Assembly: GCF_014699135.1 (NCBI RefSeq)
Contig: NZ_JACOFT010000004.1
Location: 302,979 to 366,978, forward strand
Length of the DNA stretch: 64,000 nucleotides
Direction of reading: 5' to 3'
Origin: Cognatundibacterium aquatile
Lineage (GTDB): Bacteria > Pseudomonadota > Gammaproteobacteria > Burkholderiales > Burkholderiaceae_D
A program made the position numbers and the translations under genes. Shown one piece after another: positions 35,475-43,986 of the stretch. The notes under the pieces were generated by a model, which saw only the letters and a list, made by a program, of their open reading frames with translations, was not told the origin of the DNA and did no database searches. Every line of letters begins with the position of its first letter. The stretch's first letter is position 1.

Positions 35475-36875
35475 ATGACTGTTGTCCGTACCCGTTTTGC
35501 TCCCAGCCCGACTGGCTATCTTCATGTTGGCGGTGCCCGTACCGCTTTGTTCAGCTGGGCGTTTGCGCGCCATCAAGGCGGCACATTTGTTTTACGTATT
35601 GAGGATACCGATCTTGAACGCTCCACCCCGGAAGCGGTGCAGGCGATTCTGGATGGTATGAACTGGCTGGGTTTGCAGCATGATGAAGGCCCGTTTTATC
35701 AGATGCAGCGTATGGAACGTTATCGTTCCGTACTGGCGGAAATGCTGACCAATGGCAGTGCCTATTATTGCTATTCCTCACCGGAAGAAGTTGAGGCCAT
35801 GCGCGAGCGTCAACGTGCTGCAGGCGATAAGCCGCGTTACGACGGTACATGGCGCCCGGAAGCTGGCAAAACGCTGCCAGCGATACCGGCAGACCGTAAG
35901 CCAGTGATCCGTTTTAAGAATCCTCTGGATGGTGACGTTAGCTGGAATGATGTCGTCAAAGGGACGATCACGATCAGCAATAAAGAACTCGATGATCTGG
36001 TCATCGCACGTCCTGACGGCACGCCAACTTACAATTTCTGCGTCGCGGTGGATGACTGGGATATGCAGATTACCCACGTCATTCGTGGTGATGACCACGT
36101 GAATAACACGCCGCGTCAGATCAATATTCTGAATGCGCTTGGCGCGACGCTGCCGCAATACGGGCATGTGCCTATGATCTTGGGCACGGATGGTCAAAAG
36201 CTGTCCAAACGCCGCGATGCGGTCAGCGTGATGGATTATTTCGACAAAGGTTATCTGCCCGAGGCGATGCTGAACTATCTGGCGCGTCTTGGCTGGAGTC
36301 ACGGCGACGATGAATTGTTCTCTATGGAGCAAATGTGCAGCTGGTTTGATCTGACCCATTTATCCGGTTCTGCGGCGCAATTTAATCCTGAAAAACTGGC
36401 CTGGATTAATAACCACTACATCAAAGCTGCTGATAATCAGCGTCTTGCCGATTTGATCCGTGCGCAGATGGAAAAAGATGGCGCTGTATTCACCAACGCG
36501 CCAGCCTTGCCTGCAGTGATCGCCTTGCTGAAAGAGCGCGCGAATACGACGGTAGAACTGGGGCAGGCGGCCATGCTGTTTTATCGTCAGCCAGCGGCGG
36601 ATGCTGCTTTGCTGACGCAGCATGTGACTCCGACAGTGATGCCAGCATTGCGCCAATACGCAGAAGCTTGCAAAACAGTCGAATGGAATAAAGCCGCTTT
36701 GTCTGCTGCGCTGAAGCAGGTGCTGGCAGATCATGCGCTGAAGATGCCGCAACTCGCGATGCCATTACGTCTGCTGTTAACCGGGCAGTTGCAGACGCCA
36801 TCCATTGATGCGGTTGTCGAATTGTTTGGTCGCGAAGTTGTTTTGCAGCGTCTGGCGGTAATCGCAGCTGATTAA
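35475..36875 (+). CDS. gltX: Glutamyl-tRNA synthetase
   Basis: Class I synthetase charging tRNA-Glu, 466 residues from the ATG at 35475. The HIGH-type motif is in [20 protein letters not shown], the KMSKS motif is [11 protein letters not shown], and [12 protein letters not shown] is conserved. The C-terminal helical anticodon-binding domain is complete. The length is that of discriminating bacterial GltX. Three tRNA-Glu genes lie directly downstream behind their own promoter, a neat but probably fortuitous pairing of enzyme and substrate. Confidence 0.97.
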   Translation: MTVVRTRFAPSPTGYLHVGGARTALFSWAFARHQGGTFVLRIEDTDLERSTPEAVQAILDGMNWLGLQHDEGPFYQMQRMERYRSVLAEMLTNGSAYYCYSSPEEVEAMRERQRAAGDKPRYDGTWRPEAGKTLPAIPADRKPVIRFKNPLDGDVSWNDVVKGTITISNKELDDLVIARPDGTPTYNFCVAVDDWDMQITHVIRGDDHVNNTPRQINILNALGATLPQYGHVPMILGTDGQKLSKRRDAVSVMDYFDKGYLPEAMLNYLARLGWSHGDDELFSMEQMCSWFDLTHLSGSAAQFNPEKLAWINNHYIKAADNQRLADLIRAQMEKDGAVFTNAPALPAVIALLKERANTTVELGQAAMLFYRQPAADAALLTQHVTPTVMPALRQYAEACKTVEWNKAALSAALKQVLADHALKMPQLAMPLRLLLTGQLQTPSIDAVVELFGREVVLQRLAVIAAD

Positions 36876-36899
36876 TCGATAGCGAGAGTGGGTGAGGGC

Positions 36900-36928
36900 T
36901 TTACAATAAAGCGTTCATCCCCTATAAT
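36900..36928 (+). promoter_or_regulatory. Sigma-70 promoter of the tRNA-Ala/Glu operon
   Basis: TTTACA (36900-36905) and a perfect TATAAT (36923-36928) are separated by 17 bases. Transcription would begin near 36935, about 13 bases before tRNA-Ala. This is the best sigma-70 match noticed in the window. Confidence 0.82.
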
Positions 36929-36947
36929 CTCGCTTCTATTCTGTGTC

Positions 36948-37023
<76 letters not shown>

Positions 37024-37071
37024 AAAAAGCGCACTGTCATTAGGCAGTATGCAAAACAGAAAATACTTGCT

Positions 37072-37147
37072 GTCCCCATCGTCTAGAGGCCTAGGACATC
37101 ACCCTTTCACGGTGAGTACAGGGGTTCGAATCCCCTTGGGGACGCCA
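37072..37147 (+). tRNA. tRNA-Glu (anticodon TTC), copy 1
   Basis: Seventy-six bases with CCA. The anticodon stem is CACC/GGTG with loop CTTTCAC (anticodon TTC), acceptor GTCCCCA with TGGGGAC. The gene sequence equals copies 2 and 3, but its upstream spacer differs from theirs. Confidence 0.96.
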
Positions 37148-37215
37148 ATGAATTTAGTATATTTATTGTGGGCAGCAAGTAAAGCAGTACCAGGTCAGTA
37201 ACAAGGACAGAATAT

Positions 37216-37291
37216 GTCCCCATCGTCTAGAGGCCTAGGACATCACCCTTTCACGGTGAGTACAGGGGTTCGAATCCCCTTGGGGACGCCA
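37216..37291 (+). tRNA. tRNA-Glu (anticodon TTC), copy 2
   Basis: Identical in sequence to copy 1, with encoded CCA. It is preceded by the 25-base spacer shared with copy 3. Confidence 0.96.
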
Positions 37292-37349
37292 GCTTTGCAT
37301 CCACTTCCTCTTGTCGGGTAAGTGCAGGTCAGTAACAAGGACAGAATAT

Positions 37350-37425
37350 GTCCCCATCGTCTAGAGGCCTAGGACATCACCCTTTCACGGTGAGTACAGG
37401 GGTTCGAATCCCCTTGGGGACGCCA
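37350..37425 (+). tRNA. tRNA-Glu (anticodon TTC), copy 3
   Basis: Identical to copies 1 and 2. It is the last gene of the tRNA unit and is followed within 6 bases by a strong terminator. Confidence 0.96.
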
Positions 37426-37430
37426 GGTAA

Positions 37431-37463
37431 AAGCCAGCTTAATTGATTAAGCTGGCTTTTTTT
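37431..37463 (+). terminator. Terminator of the tRNA-Ala/Glu operon
   Basis: AAGCCAGCTTAA (37431-37442) pairs with 37447-37458 across a four-base loop and is followed by TTTTT. A textbook intrinsic terminator. The remaining 370 bases up to 37834 hold no gene that I can support, only the FNR-like box and the leader of the chemoreceptor gene. Confidence 0.93.
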
Positions 37464-37739
37464 ATTGTGATGTCGGTTTTGCTCGTTGAAGTCCGGATAC
37501 ATTCATAATCTGCATTATTCTTGTGTTCTGCCTTATCACTCAATGAAAAATTATCGGTAAGGCAGCGCGCCCCAGTTCGCATATTGGTAAGCAATACAGC
37601 GAGATCCTCTTCATCTGATTTAAGCTGCATGATGTTGCCGCTTGCTCACCTGCGCATAGCCATGTTTACTGTGGGTGAAAATCTCCATCTTGATAAAACA
37701 ATCTCTGCGTAGTTCGATGAATTGTCTGGAGTAGTTCTA

Positions 37740-37753
37740 TTGATGTATATCAT
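37740..37753. promoter_or_regulatory. Candidate FNR/ANR box upstream of the chemoreceptor-hemerythrin genes
   Basis: The sequence TTGAT-GTAT-ATCAT matches nine of ten conserved positions of the FNR consensus (TTGAT, four bases, ATCAA). A possible -10 box TAAAAT lies at 37771-37776, placing the box near but not exactly at the classic activating distance. Confidence 0.45.
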
Positions 37754-37834
37754 GCGCAATCTCGCCCCATTAAAATCGCCTGTGTAGTATTGAGAGTTTT
37801 GCCGTGAAGCTATCTGGAAAAAAGGAGATGAGCG

Positions 37835-39436
37835 ATGCACGCATTTGCAAATTTAAAGATAGGCGTTCGTTTGTCGATCGGTTTTGGTATTTTGATTTTA
37901 ATGACACTGGGCATGGGTGGCACAGGGCTGCAACGTTTTGCGGAAGTGAATGCCGTGAACAGCAGAATCATTGAAAAGGATTGGGTAAAAGCCGAGGCAG
38001 CGAATGTCATTAACGCCACTACCCGCGCCAATGCGCGGAATACGATGGAGCTTCTGATTGCGGATGACGCCACTCAGGCGGGCAGAGTCAAGCAATCGAT
38101 TGAGGCGAATAAGCAAGTCATCAGTGCGGCCTTAGACACTCTGAAACAGCTGATTTATTTACCTGAAGGTCAGGCCTTGCTGGCGACATTGACCGAACGA
38201 CGGACAGCGTATGTCGCTTCGTTTTCAAAAGTGCTGAAACAGATTGATGCCGGAGACAAAACCGGCGCAATTCAGACGATGAACAGCGAGACATTACCGG
38301 CGTTGGATGCGCTGCAAGAACCTATCGTTGCCCTGACAAATTTACAGAAAAAAATTGTTGTTAACAGTAGTGGGGAAGTGCGGGATCGTATTGCCTCGGC
38401 CACTGCATTGCTGATTGTGCTGACGATCGCAGGTTTATTCGTTGGTGTCGGGCTGACGTGGTTTATTTCGCGCTCAATTACGCGACCACTCAGTGAGGCC
38501 GTGCATATTGCCCGTACCGTTGCTTCGGGTGATTTGACGACGAAAGCGCAGATCACCACGAAAGATGAGTGCGGTCAGTTATTGCAGTCCATGCAGGAAA
38601 TGAACGACAGCCTTGTGCACATCGTAAATCAGGTGCGCGGTGGTACAGACCTGATGGCTGCCGCCACACATGAAATCGCAGACGGCAATATGGAACTTTC
38701 TTCTCGTACCGAAGAGCAAGCCAGCGCGCTTGAGCAAACTGCGGCCTCGATGGAGCAACTGGCATCGGCGGTGAGGGATAACTTTGAGTCGGGCATGCAT
38801 GCCAACCGGCTTGCCGAATCAGCGGCTCAGGTCGCTGCTAAAGGTGGTGCTGTCGTCGGTGAAGTTGTGCAGACGATGGAAGCAATCAATGTTTCCTCGC
38901 GCAAGATTGCGGACATTATCGGCGTCATTGATGGCATTGCGTTCCAGACTAATATACTGGCGCTCAACGCGGCAGTTGAGGCCGCCCGCGCGGGCGAGCA
39001 GGGGCGAGGCTTTGCGGTTGTGGCATCCGAGGTTCGTTCGCTTGCCGGGCGATCTGCGAATGCCGCGAAGGAAATCAAAACGCTGATTTCTGATTCGGTA
39101 GGTAATGTGAGTGATGGTTGCCGACTGGTGGAGCAGGCAGGTAGCACCATGGATGAGATCGTGGTACACGTGCGTCGTGTGGCGGATCTGATGGGAGAAA
39201 TTACGACCGCAAGTAAAGAGCAGACGACTGGCATTGAACAGGTGAATCAAGCGGTCGCTCAAATGGATACGGTAACGCAGCAAAATGCCGCATTAGTAGA
39301 AGAGGCCGCGGCCGCAACCCAGTCTCTGGATCATCAGGCAAACTCTCTGGTGCAGGCTGTCAGTATTTTTAAGTTAGGTACGACACATTCATCAATTGGT
39401 TTCTCACGCGCCTCGCCTGCGTTACTCAACGTTTAA
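37835..39436 (+). CDS. Methyl-accepting chemotaxis protein
   Basis: Inner-membrane chemoreceptor of 533 residues, a usual length for the Tar-like class. A first membrane helix (about 12-32) is followed by a four-helix-bundle-type periplasmic sensor (about 33-188, opening MGMGGTGLQRFAEVN), a second helix (about 190-212), a HAMP region and the signalling domain. The highly conserved hairpin tip is IDGIAFQTNILALNAAVEAARAGEQGRGFAVVASEVR. Methylation-type Glu/Gln repeats flank it. GGAG lies at 37823. No C-terminal CheR-binding pentapeptide is seen. A bacteriohemerythrin gene starts 13 bases after its stop. Confidence 0.94.
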   Translation: MHAFANLKIGVRLSIGFGILILMTLGMGGTGLQRFAEVNAVNSRIIEKDWVKAEAANVINATTRANARNTMELLIADDATQAGRVKQSIEANKQVISAALDTLKQLIYLPEGQALLATLTERRTAYVASFSKVLKQIDAGDKTGAIQTMNSETLPALDALQEPIVALTNLQKKIVVNSSGEVRDRIASATALLIVLTIAGLFVGVGLTWFISRSITRPLSEAVHIARTVASGDLTTKAQITTKDECGQLLQSMQEMNDSLVHIVNQVRGGTDLMAAATHEIADGNMELSSRTEEQASALEQTAASMEQLASAVRDNFESGMHANRLAESAAQVAAKGGAVVGEVVQTMEAINVSSRKIADIIGVIDGIAFQTNILALNAAVEAARAGEQGRGFAVVASEVRSLAGRSANAAKEIKTLISDSVGNVSDGCRLVEQAGSTMDEIVVHVRRVADLMGEITTASKEQTTGIEQVNQAVAQMDTVTQQNAALVEEAAAATQSLDHQANSLVQAVSIFKLGTTHSSIGFSRASPALLNV

Positions 39437-39449
39437 TCTGGATACGGAC

Positions 39450-39848
39450 ATGGCATATTTTGAGTGGGCCGACGATATGGTGATCGATAACGGGCCGATT
39501 GATGAAGATCACAAAAAATTAGTCAATCTGGTCAATGAGTTGCATACAGCGACCAGTGTCGGGCGCGGTCAGGAAGTAATTGAGGCAATCATGAGTGAAC
39601 TGATCACCTACACAAAAGATCATCTTCTTCGTGAAGAGCAAGCGATGGCGGCACTGAAATTTCCAAATCTGGAGCGGCACAAAGAGGGGCATCATCAATT
39701 TACGGAACGACTGAATAAATTACAGAGCCAGTACGAAGCGGGAAGCATTACTGTGGCATCGCAGCTTTCGTCTGTTTTACGGGATTGGTTGTCTTTGCAT
39801 ATCCGCCGCTCCGATAAGGAAATTAAAGTTTTCCTGCAAAAGAAGTGA
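39450..39848 (+). CDS. Bacteriohemerythrin
   Basis: A small di-iron, oxygen-binding protein of 132 residues from the ATG at 39450 (an upstream in-frame start would overlap the chemoreceptor gene). The ligand pattern of the family is visible: His in NGPIDEDHKKLVNLVNELH, His and Glu in DHLLREEQAMAAL, two His in ERHKEGHHQF, and His with Asp in LSLHIRRSDKE. It is 13 bases downstream of the chemoreceptor, so they are probably one operon; oxygen delivery to, or oxygen sensing with, that receptor is an inference. A bidirectional terminator follows. Confidence 0.92.
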   Translation: MAYFEWADDMVIDNGPIDEDHKKLVNLVNELHTATSVGRGQEVIEAIMSELITYTKDHLLREEQAMAALKFPNLERHKEGHHQFTERLNKLQSQYEAGSITVASQLSSVLRDWLSLHIRRSDKEIKVFLQKK

Positions 39849-39880
39849 CACTTTTCACCCGCATTTCATCAATAAAAAAA

Positions 39881-39910
39881 AGCCCTGTTTGTATTAACAG
39901 GGCTTTTTTA
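39881..39910. terminator. Bidirectional terminator between hemerythrin and sulfate-binding protein genes
   Basis: GCCCTGTT (39883-39890) pairs with AACAGGGC (39897-39904), extended by an A run on the left and T run on the right, so it can work on both strands for the converging genes. Confidence 0.92.
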
Positions 39911-39925
39911 CATGGCGAGTGTTAT

Positions 39926-40960
39926 TTATTTTTTGGCTTGATATAGTTTGTCGAATTCACCGCCATCGTCAAAATGCTTTTTCTGTGCTTGTTTCCAGCC
40001 ACCGAAAACTTCATCGACAGTGAAGAGATTGATCGCTTTGAAGTTGGCTGCATATTTTTTAGATGCTGCTTCCGAGCGCGGGCGGAAGAAGTGTTTGGCG
40101 GCAATTTCCTGACCTTGTTCGCTGTACAAAAATTGCAGATACGCTGTTGCTACTTTGCGTGTGCCGAGTTTATCAACAACTTTATCGACAACGGCGACCG
40201 GTGATTCTGCGAGTATCGATGTTTTCGGATAAACGACATCGTAGTGATCGCCAAATTCCTGCTTGACCAGTTGCACTTCATTTTCAAAAGTAACTAAGAC
40301 GTCACCGATTTCCCTTTGCGTAAAAGTAGTGGTCGCGCCGCGTCCGCCGGCATCGAGTACCGGAACATTTTTAAACAGACGATCAACCAATTGTCGCGCT
40401 TGTGCTTCGTTGCCACCGCTCTTAATAACCGAGCCCCACGCAGCGAGGTAGGAATAGCGTCCGTTGCCGGAAGTCTTGGGATTAGGAATGATCACTTTGA
40501 CGCCAGGTTTGCCAAGATCATCCCAACTGGCGATGCGTTTTGGATTCCCTTTGCGCGTCAGGAATACCATGGTCGAATAAAATGGCGCAGAGTTATTTGG
40601 GAATGATTTCGCCCAGTCTTGCGGAACCAGACCTTTCTCTGCAAGGATATCGATATCGTTTGCCTGATTCATCGTGACTACCGATGCCGCCAGACCGTCG
40701 ATGACAGAGCGTGCCTGCTTGCTGGAGCCGCCATGTGACTGATTAATCGTAATGGATTCTCCGGATTTCTTTTTCCATTCCGCGACGAAAGCCGGATTGA
40801 CTTCTTTGAATAATTCACGCGTGACATCATAAGACGCGTTCAGCAGCGGCTCGGCAGCCTGAGCAGTGAGCGAGGGGGCAAGCAGACTGGCACCAATCAG
40901 TGCAACGATACCGGCAATGCTTAAGCGACGTTGCGCTTGCAAACCAGAGTTTGTTTTCAT
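39926..40960 (-). CDS. Sulfate ABC transporter substrate-binding protein
   Basis: Periplasmic receptor of 344 residues with a signal peptide ending about AAEP. The family motifs are clear: LLNASYDVTRELFKEVNPAF, INQSHGGSSKQARSVIDGLAASVVTMNQANDIDIL, NPKTSGNGRYSYLAAWG and DVLVTFENEVQLV. It is of the Sbp/CysP class that binds sulfate or thiosulfate. No cysT, cysW or cysA lies beside it, so it must work with permease parts encoded elsewhere. A short inverted repeat is found just before its start codon. Confidence 0.92.
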   Translation of the reverse strand: MKTNSGLQAQRRLSIAGIVALIGASLLAPSLTAQAAEPLLNASYDVTRELFKEVNPAFVAEWKKKSGESITINQSHGGSSKQARSVIDGLAASVVTMNQANDIDILAEKGLVPQDWAKSFPNNSAPFYSTMVFLTRKGNPKRIASWDDLGKPGVKVIIPNPKTSGNGRYSYLAAWGSVIKSGGNEAQARQLVDRLFKNVPVLDAGGRGATTTFTQREIGDVLVTFENEVQLVKQEFGDHYDVVYPKTSILAESPVAVVDKVVDKLGTRKVATAYLQFLYSEQGQEIAAKHFFRPRSEAASKKYAANFKAINLFTVDEVFGGWKQAQKKHFDDGGEFDKLYQAKK

Positions 40961-40973
40961 GTGCGATCTCCCA

Positions 40974-40994
40974 AAGATAAGTTACCGTTATCTT
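40974..40994 (-). promoter_or_regulatory. Inverted repeat in the leader of the sulfate-binding protein gene
   Basis: AAGATAA (40974-40980) and TTATCTT (40988-40994) flank seven bases and lie 14 bases upstream of the start codon, next to the ribosome-binding site. It could be a repressor site or an RNA hairpin; I cannot decide. Confidence 0.35.
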
Positions 40995-41186
40995 CCATAA
41001 ATTAAGCGCAGAAGGAAACGATAGTATTCTTCTTTACTTAGATGAAAAATGCATTTGTCGAATATGAAACAATAATTTTTCTGTATATCGTTGCGTGAAA
41101 ACAATCTAAGTGATGTGCTCCCGAAGGCGTATTCGCAGACATAATTTTGCTACACTCAATCCCTTGTTTGTATTTTTACTTACTCT

Positions 41187-42761
41187 ATGAAAACAAATGC
41201 TTCTTTCTCTGCGAGCCTGCTGGTAACGCTGCTAGTGGGTACGTTGGCCGCACCGTTGGCCGTCGCGCTGGATAAAACTGCGAGCGCTTCTGCACATGCT
41301 ACGCAAGCGGGTGGTATCGAATGGCGCAAAGATAATAATGTGGATGCGGCTTTCGCCTTAGCAAAGTCTGCCAATAAGCCGTTATTTCTTTACTGGGGAG
41401 CGGTCTGGTGTCCGCCCTGCAATCAAGTCAAGGCAACGATATTCAATCGTCAGGAATTCATTGATAAGTCACGGCATTTTATTCCTGTGTATCTGGATGG
41501 CGATAGCCCGGGGGCGCAGAAATTTGCGGCGCAATTCAAAGTGCGTGGTTACCCGACGATGATATTGTTCAAGCCGGATGGAACTGAAATTACCCGCTTG
41601 CCAGGCGAGGTCGATTCTGAGCGCTATCTGCAGGTGCTGACGCTGGCATTGAATACCTCGGCATCGGTGGCGGATTCCTTAAAGCTGGCTTTAACGGGGA
41701 ATAAGTCGCTGAAGCAGGATGACTGGAGCCTGTTGGCGGATTATTCATGGGATGATCCTCAGCAAAAGCTGGTGAACAACAAAGACTTGCCAGCGACGTT
41801 ATTGCGTTTGTCCGAGTTAAGTCCAGCTGGATTAAATGCAACGCGTCTGTATTTGAAAGCCTTATTTGCGGCTGCCAATGCCAGACCCGGGCAGACAGTT
41901 CCTGCCATTGACAAACAGCAGGCCACTGAGCGCTTAATCAAGTCACTTGCAGATGCGAAAGTTGCGCGTGACAACCTTGATCTTGTCGCTGGTTCGGCGG
42001 CGGAGCTGACGGAATTTTTAACTTCCGCAAAATCAGAGCAGCGTGGCAAACTCACTGCAGCATGGAATGTCGCCCTGATTAAGCTCGCTGACGATAACAG
42101 CATATCGAAAACAGACAGACTGAGCGCCATCATTGCGCAGATCGCGCTGGCTAAGCTTGATAATGTTAAACCGTCGGTAGCCTTGCAAAAAGACGTGCAG
42201 AAGCGTGTGTCGCAAATCGAGCAGGCTACTGGCGACGCGTATGAGCGGCAATCGGTGGTCAGTTCCGCTGCCTATGCGTTAGGAAATGCGGATTTGCTGG
42301 ATGCGTCAGATGCCTTGCTGAAAGCAGAATTAAAACGCTCGCATTCGCCGTATTATTTCATGTCAACCTTGGGCTCGAACGCGAAGAAGCGTGGCGATAA
42401 AGTGGCTGCAGTGAATTGGTATGAACAGGCATATAACGCAGCAAAAGGGCCTGCAACCCGCTTGCAATGGGGGGCGAATTATGTGGTCGGTCTGATCGAA
42501 CTGACGCCAGAAGACGATGCGCGTATTGAAAAAGCAGTTTCAGGTGTCTTTGCTGAATTGTCGAAAACAGAAAATGCTTTTTATCAGCGCAATCATGCTT
42601 ATCTTGAAAAGATGGGCAAGAAATTAGGCGAGTGGAACAAAGATAAAAAGCATCAGGTGACTTTCCAGAAAGTGCATGCACAGCTGGATAGCATATGTGC
42701 AAAATTACCGGCAAACGATGGCCAGAAAGCGACTTGTCAGGGTGTCTTGTCGAAATCCTGA
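41187..42761 (+). CDS. Thioredoxin-fold protein with long helical C-terminal domain
   Basis: A probably periplasmic protein of 524 residues with a signal peptide (about 1-28). The thioredoxin-like domain (about 48-150) has the redox pair in LYWGAVWCPPCNQVKATIF and the cis-Pro in VRGYPTMILFKPDG. The remaining 370 residues are predicted mostly helical and TPR-like (for example VVSSAAYALGNADLLDASDALLKAEL), with a Cys pair near the end (LDSICAKLP and KATCQGVL). Reductase or isomerase activity is likely for the first domain; the partner of the second is unknown. It stands alone with its own terminator. Confidence 0.8.
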   Translation: MKTNASFSASLLVTLLVGTLAAPLAVALDKTASASAHATQAGGIEWRKDNNVDAAFALAKSANKPLFLYWGAVWCPPCNQVKATIFNRQEFIDKSRHFIPVYLDGDSPGAQKFAAQFKVRGYPTMILFKPDGTEITRLPGEVDSERYLQVLTLALNTSASVADSLKLALTGNKSLKQDDWSLLADYSWDDPQQKLVNNKDLPATLLRLSELSPAGLNATRLYLKALFAAANARPGQTVPAIDKQQATERLIKSLADAKVARDNLDLVAGSAAELTEFLTSAKSEQRGKLTAAWNVALIKLADDNSISKTDRLSAIIAQIALAKLDNVKPSVALQKDVQKRVSQIEQATGDAYERQSVVSSAAYALGNADLLDASDALLKAELKRSHSPYYFMSTLGSNAKKRGDKVAAVNWYEQAYNAAKGPATRLQWGANYVVGLIELTPEDDARIEKAVSGVFAELSKTENAFYQRNHAYLEKMGKKLGEWNKDKKHQVTFQKVHAQLDSICAKLPANDGQKATCQGVLSKS

Positions 42762-42780
42762 TTCTCGTTAATCGAAGAAA

Positions 42781-42808
42781 AAATGCGGCTGAGGCCGCAT
42801 TTTTTTTG
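42781..42808 (+). terminator. Terminator after the thioredoxin-fold gene
   Basis: AAATGCGGC (42781-42789) pairs with GCCGCATTT (42794-42802) over a TGAG loop and continues in a T run. Strong intrinsic terminator 20 bases after the stop. Confidence 0.93.
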
Positions 42809-42875
42809 CCCCGACAATCATGAATGAGAATTTCTGAAGTACTGGAAACACGCATTGCATCGCTTATACGAATTT

Positions 42876-42887
42876 TTGTATATACAA
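42876..42887. promoter_or_regulatory. Palindrome upstream of metNIQ
   Basis: The 12-base palindrome TTGTATATACAA lies 77 bases before metN in an A+T-rich stretch that must hold the promoter. A role as operator for a methionine regulator is a guess; no S-box or MetJ-type repeat array is seen. Confidence 0.3.
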
Positions 42888-42963
42888 GTTACTTTATATG
42901 ATTGGAACGAATTTGGTATCTTCGATAAAATCCATTATTCGTTATTTATTGGTTTGAGATTCA

Positions 42964-43986
42964 GTGATTCATATTGAACAATTAGAAAAGCATTATCAGG
43001 TTGGCGGGCGTGAAGTACATGCGCTGCGCAACATACATCTGACTGTTCGCAAGGGGCAGATTTTCGGCATCATCGGACGCTCAGGAGCCGGTAAAAGTAC
43101 TTTGCTGAGAGCGTTGAATTTACTTGAGCGGCCAAGCAGCGGCAAGGTTCTGATTGAAGGTGAAGACATCACCCGGTTTAATTCAGAACAGTTGCACAGC
43201 TTGCGGCAACGTATCGGCATGGTGTTTCAACATTTTAATTTGTTGAACGCAAAAACTATTGCTGAAAATATAGATTTCCCTCTCAAGCTAGCCGGTACTT
43301 ACAGTAAAGATGCGCGTCAGCAGCGCGTCGATGAGTTACTGGAATTGGTCGGACTGAGTGATCAGCGACATAAATTTCCATCGCAATTGTCGGGTGGGCA
43401 AAAGCAACGGGTAGGTATTGCCCGTGCGCTGGCAAATTACCCTCATCTTTTGTTGTGTGACGAGGCAACGTCAGCGCTTGACCCTGAAACGACGCAGGCA
43501 ATTTTGCGCTTGCTGTCAGACATCAATCAGAAACTGGGATTAACGGTCGTGCTGATCACGCATGAGATGCAGGTGATACGCACAATCTGCGATCAGGTTG
43601 CGGTGATCGACGCTGGCGAGATTGTTGAGAGTGGCGATGTTGCCGATGTATTCCTGCATCCGCAACATGCGGTAACGCAAAGTCTGGTCGCAGAAAATCA
43701 GGCGCTTGATCTCGATCTGTTGCAGAGAATTCAGCGTCATGAAAACAGTCAGTTGCTGCGTCTGACCTATGTCGGCGCGGCGACGCATGAACCGATACTG
43801 AGTCGTATCGCGGCACAAACCAAAGCGGATATCACGATTTTGCAGGGAACAATTTCCCGCATCAAGAACACGCCGTATGGCCAACTGTTAGTGGAATTGT
43901 CGGGAACACCGGATCAAATTGCGGTGGTATTGAATTTGTTGCGCGACCTCGATGTGCGTACAGAAATCATTGAAGGAGCGCACTGA
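42964..43986 (+). CDS. metN: Methionine ABC transporter ATP-binding protein MetN
   Basis: ATPase of the D/L-methionine importer, 340 residues. Walker A GRSGAGKSTLLRALN, Q-loop VFQHFNLL, signature LSGGQKQRVGIARA, Walker B LLLCDEATSALDP and HEMQVIRTIC are intact. The C-terminal 95 residues form the NIL/ACT-like domain that binds methionine and inhibits transport when the cell is replete. The start is GTG at 42964; the family N-terminus IHIEQLEKHYQV begins right there. The stop overlaps metI (TGATG). Confidence 0.95.
   Translation: MIHIEQLEKHYQVGGREVHALRNIHLTVRKGQIFGIIGRSGAGKSTLLRALNLLERPSSGKVLIEGEDITRFNSEQLHSLRQRIGMVFQHFNLLNAKTIAENIDFPLKLAGTYSKDARQQRVDELLELVGLSDQRHKFPSQLSGGQKQRVGIARALANYPHLLLCDEATSALDPETTQAILRLLSDINQKLGLTVVLITHEMQVIRTICDQVAVIDAGEIVESGDVADVFLHPQHAVTQSLVAENQALDLDLLQRIQRHENSQLLRLTYVGAATHEPILSRIAAQTKADITILQGTISRIKNTPYGQLLVELSGTPDQIAVVLNLLRDLDVRTEIIEGAH

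Larger units (their letters stand above)
37191..37425 (+). repeat. Tandem duplication of spacer plus tRNA-Glu
   Basis: A 101-base unit is present twice without a difference (37191-37291 and 37325-37425). Each consists of a 25-base spacer beginning CAGGTCAGTAAC and ending GACAGAATAT, then the complete tRNA-Glu. The 33 bases between units differ from the sequence after copy 1. Confidence 0.9.

Noticed and set aside
37072..37425. Three evenly spaced repeats resembling a CRISPR array
   Set aside because: The repeats are complete tRNA-Glu genes with CCA ends; spacers include a duplicated leader.
37439..37834. Two short minus-strand open frames between the tRNA-Glu array and the chemoreceptor
   Set aside because: They begin or end within the terminator or leader, lack ribosome-binding sites and have no protein-like composition.
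42358..42855. 165-codon minus-strand open frame
   Set aside because: Antisense shadow of the thioredoxin-fold gene and its terminator.
42808..42963. SAM riboswitch before metNIQ
   Set aside because: The region is too short and A+T-rich, and lacks the conserved SAM-binding helices.
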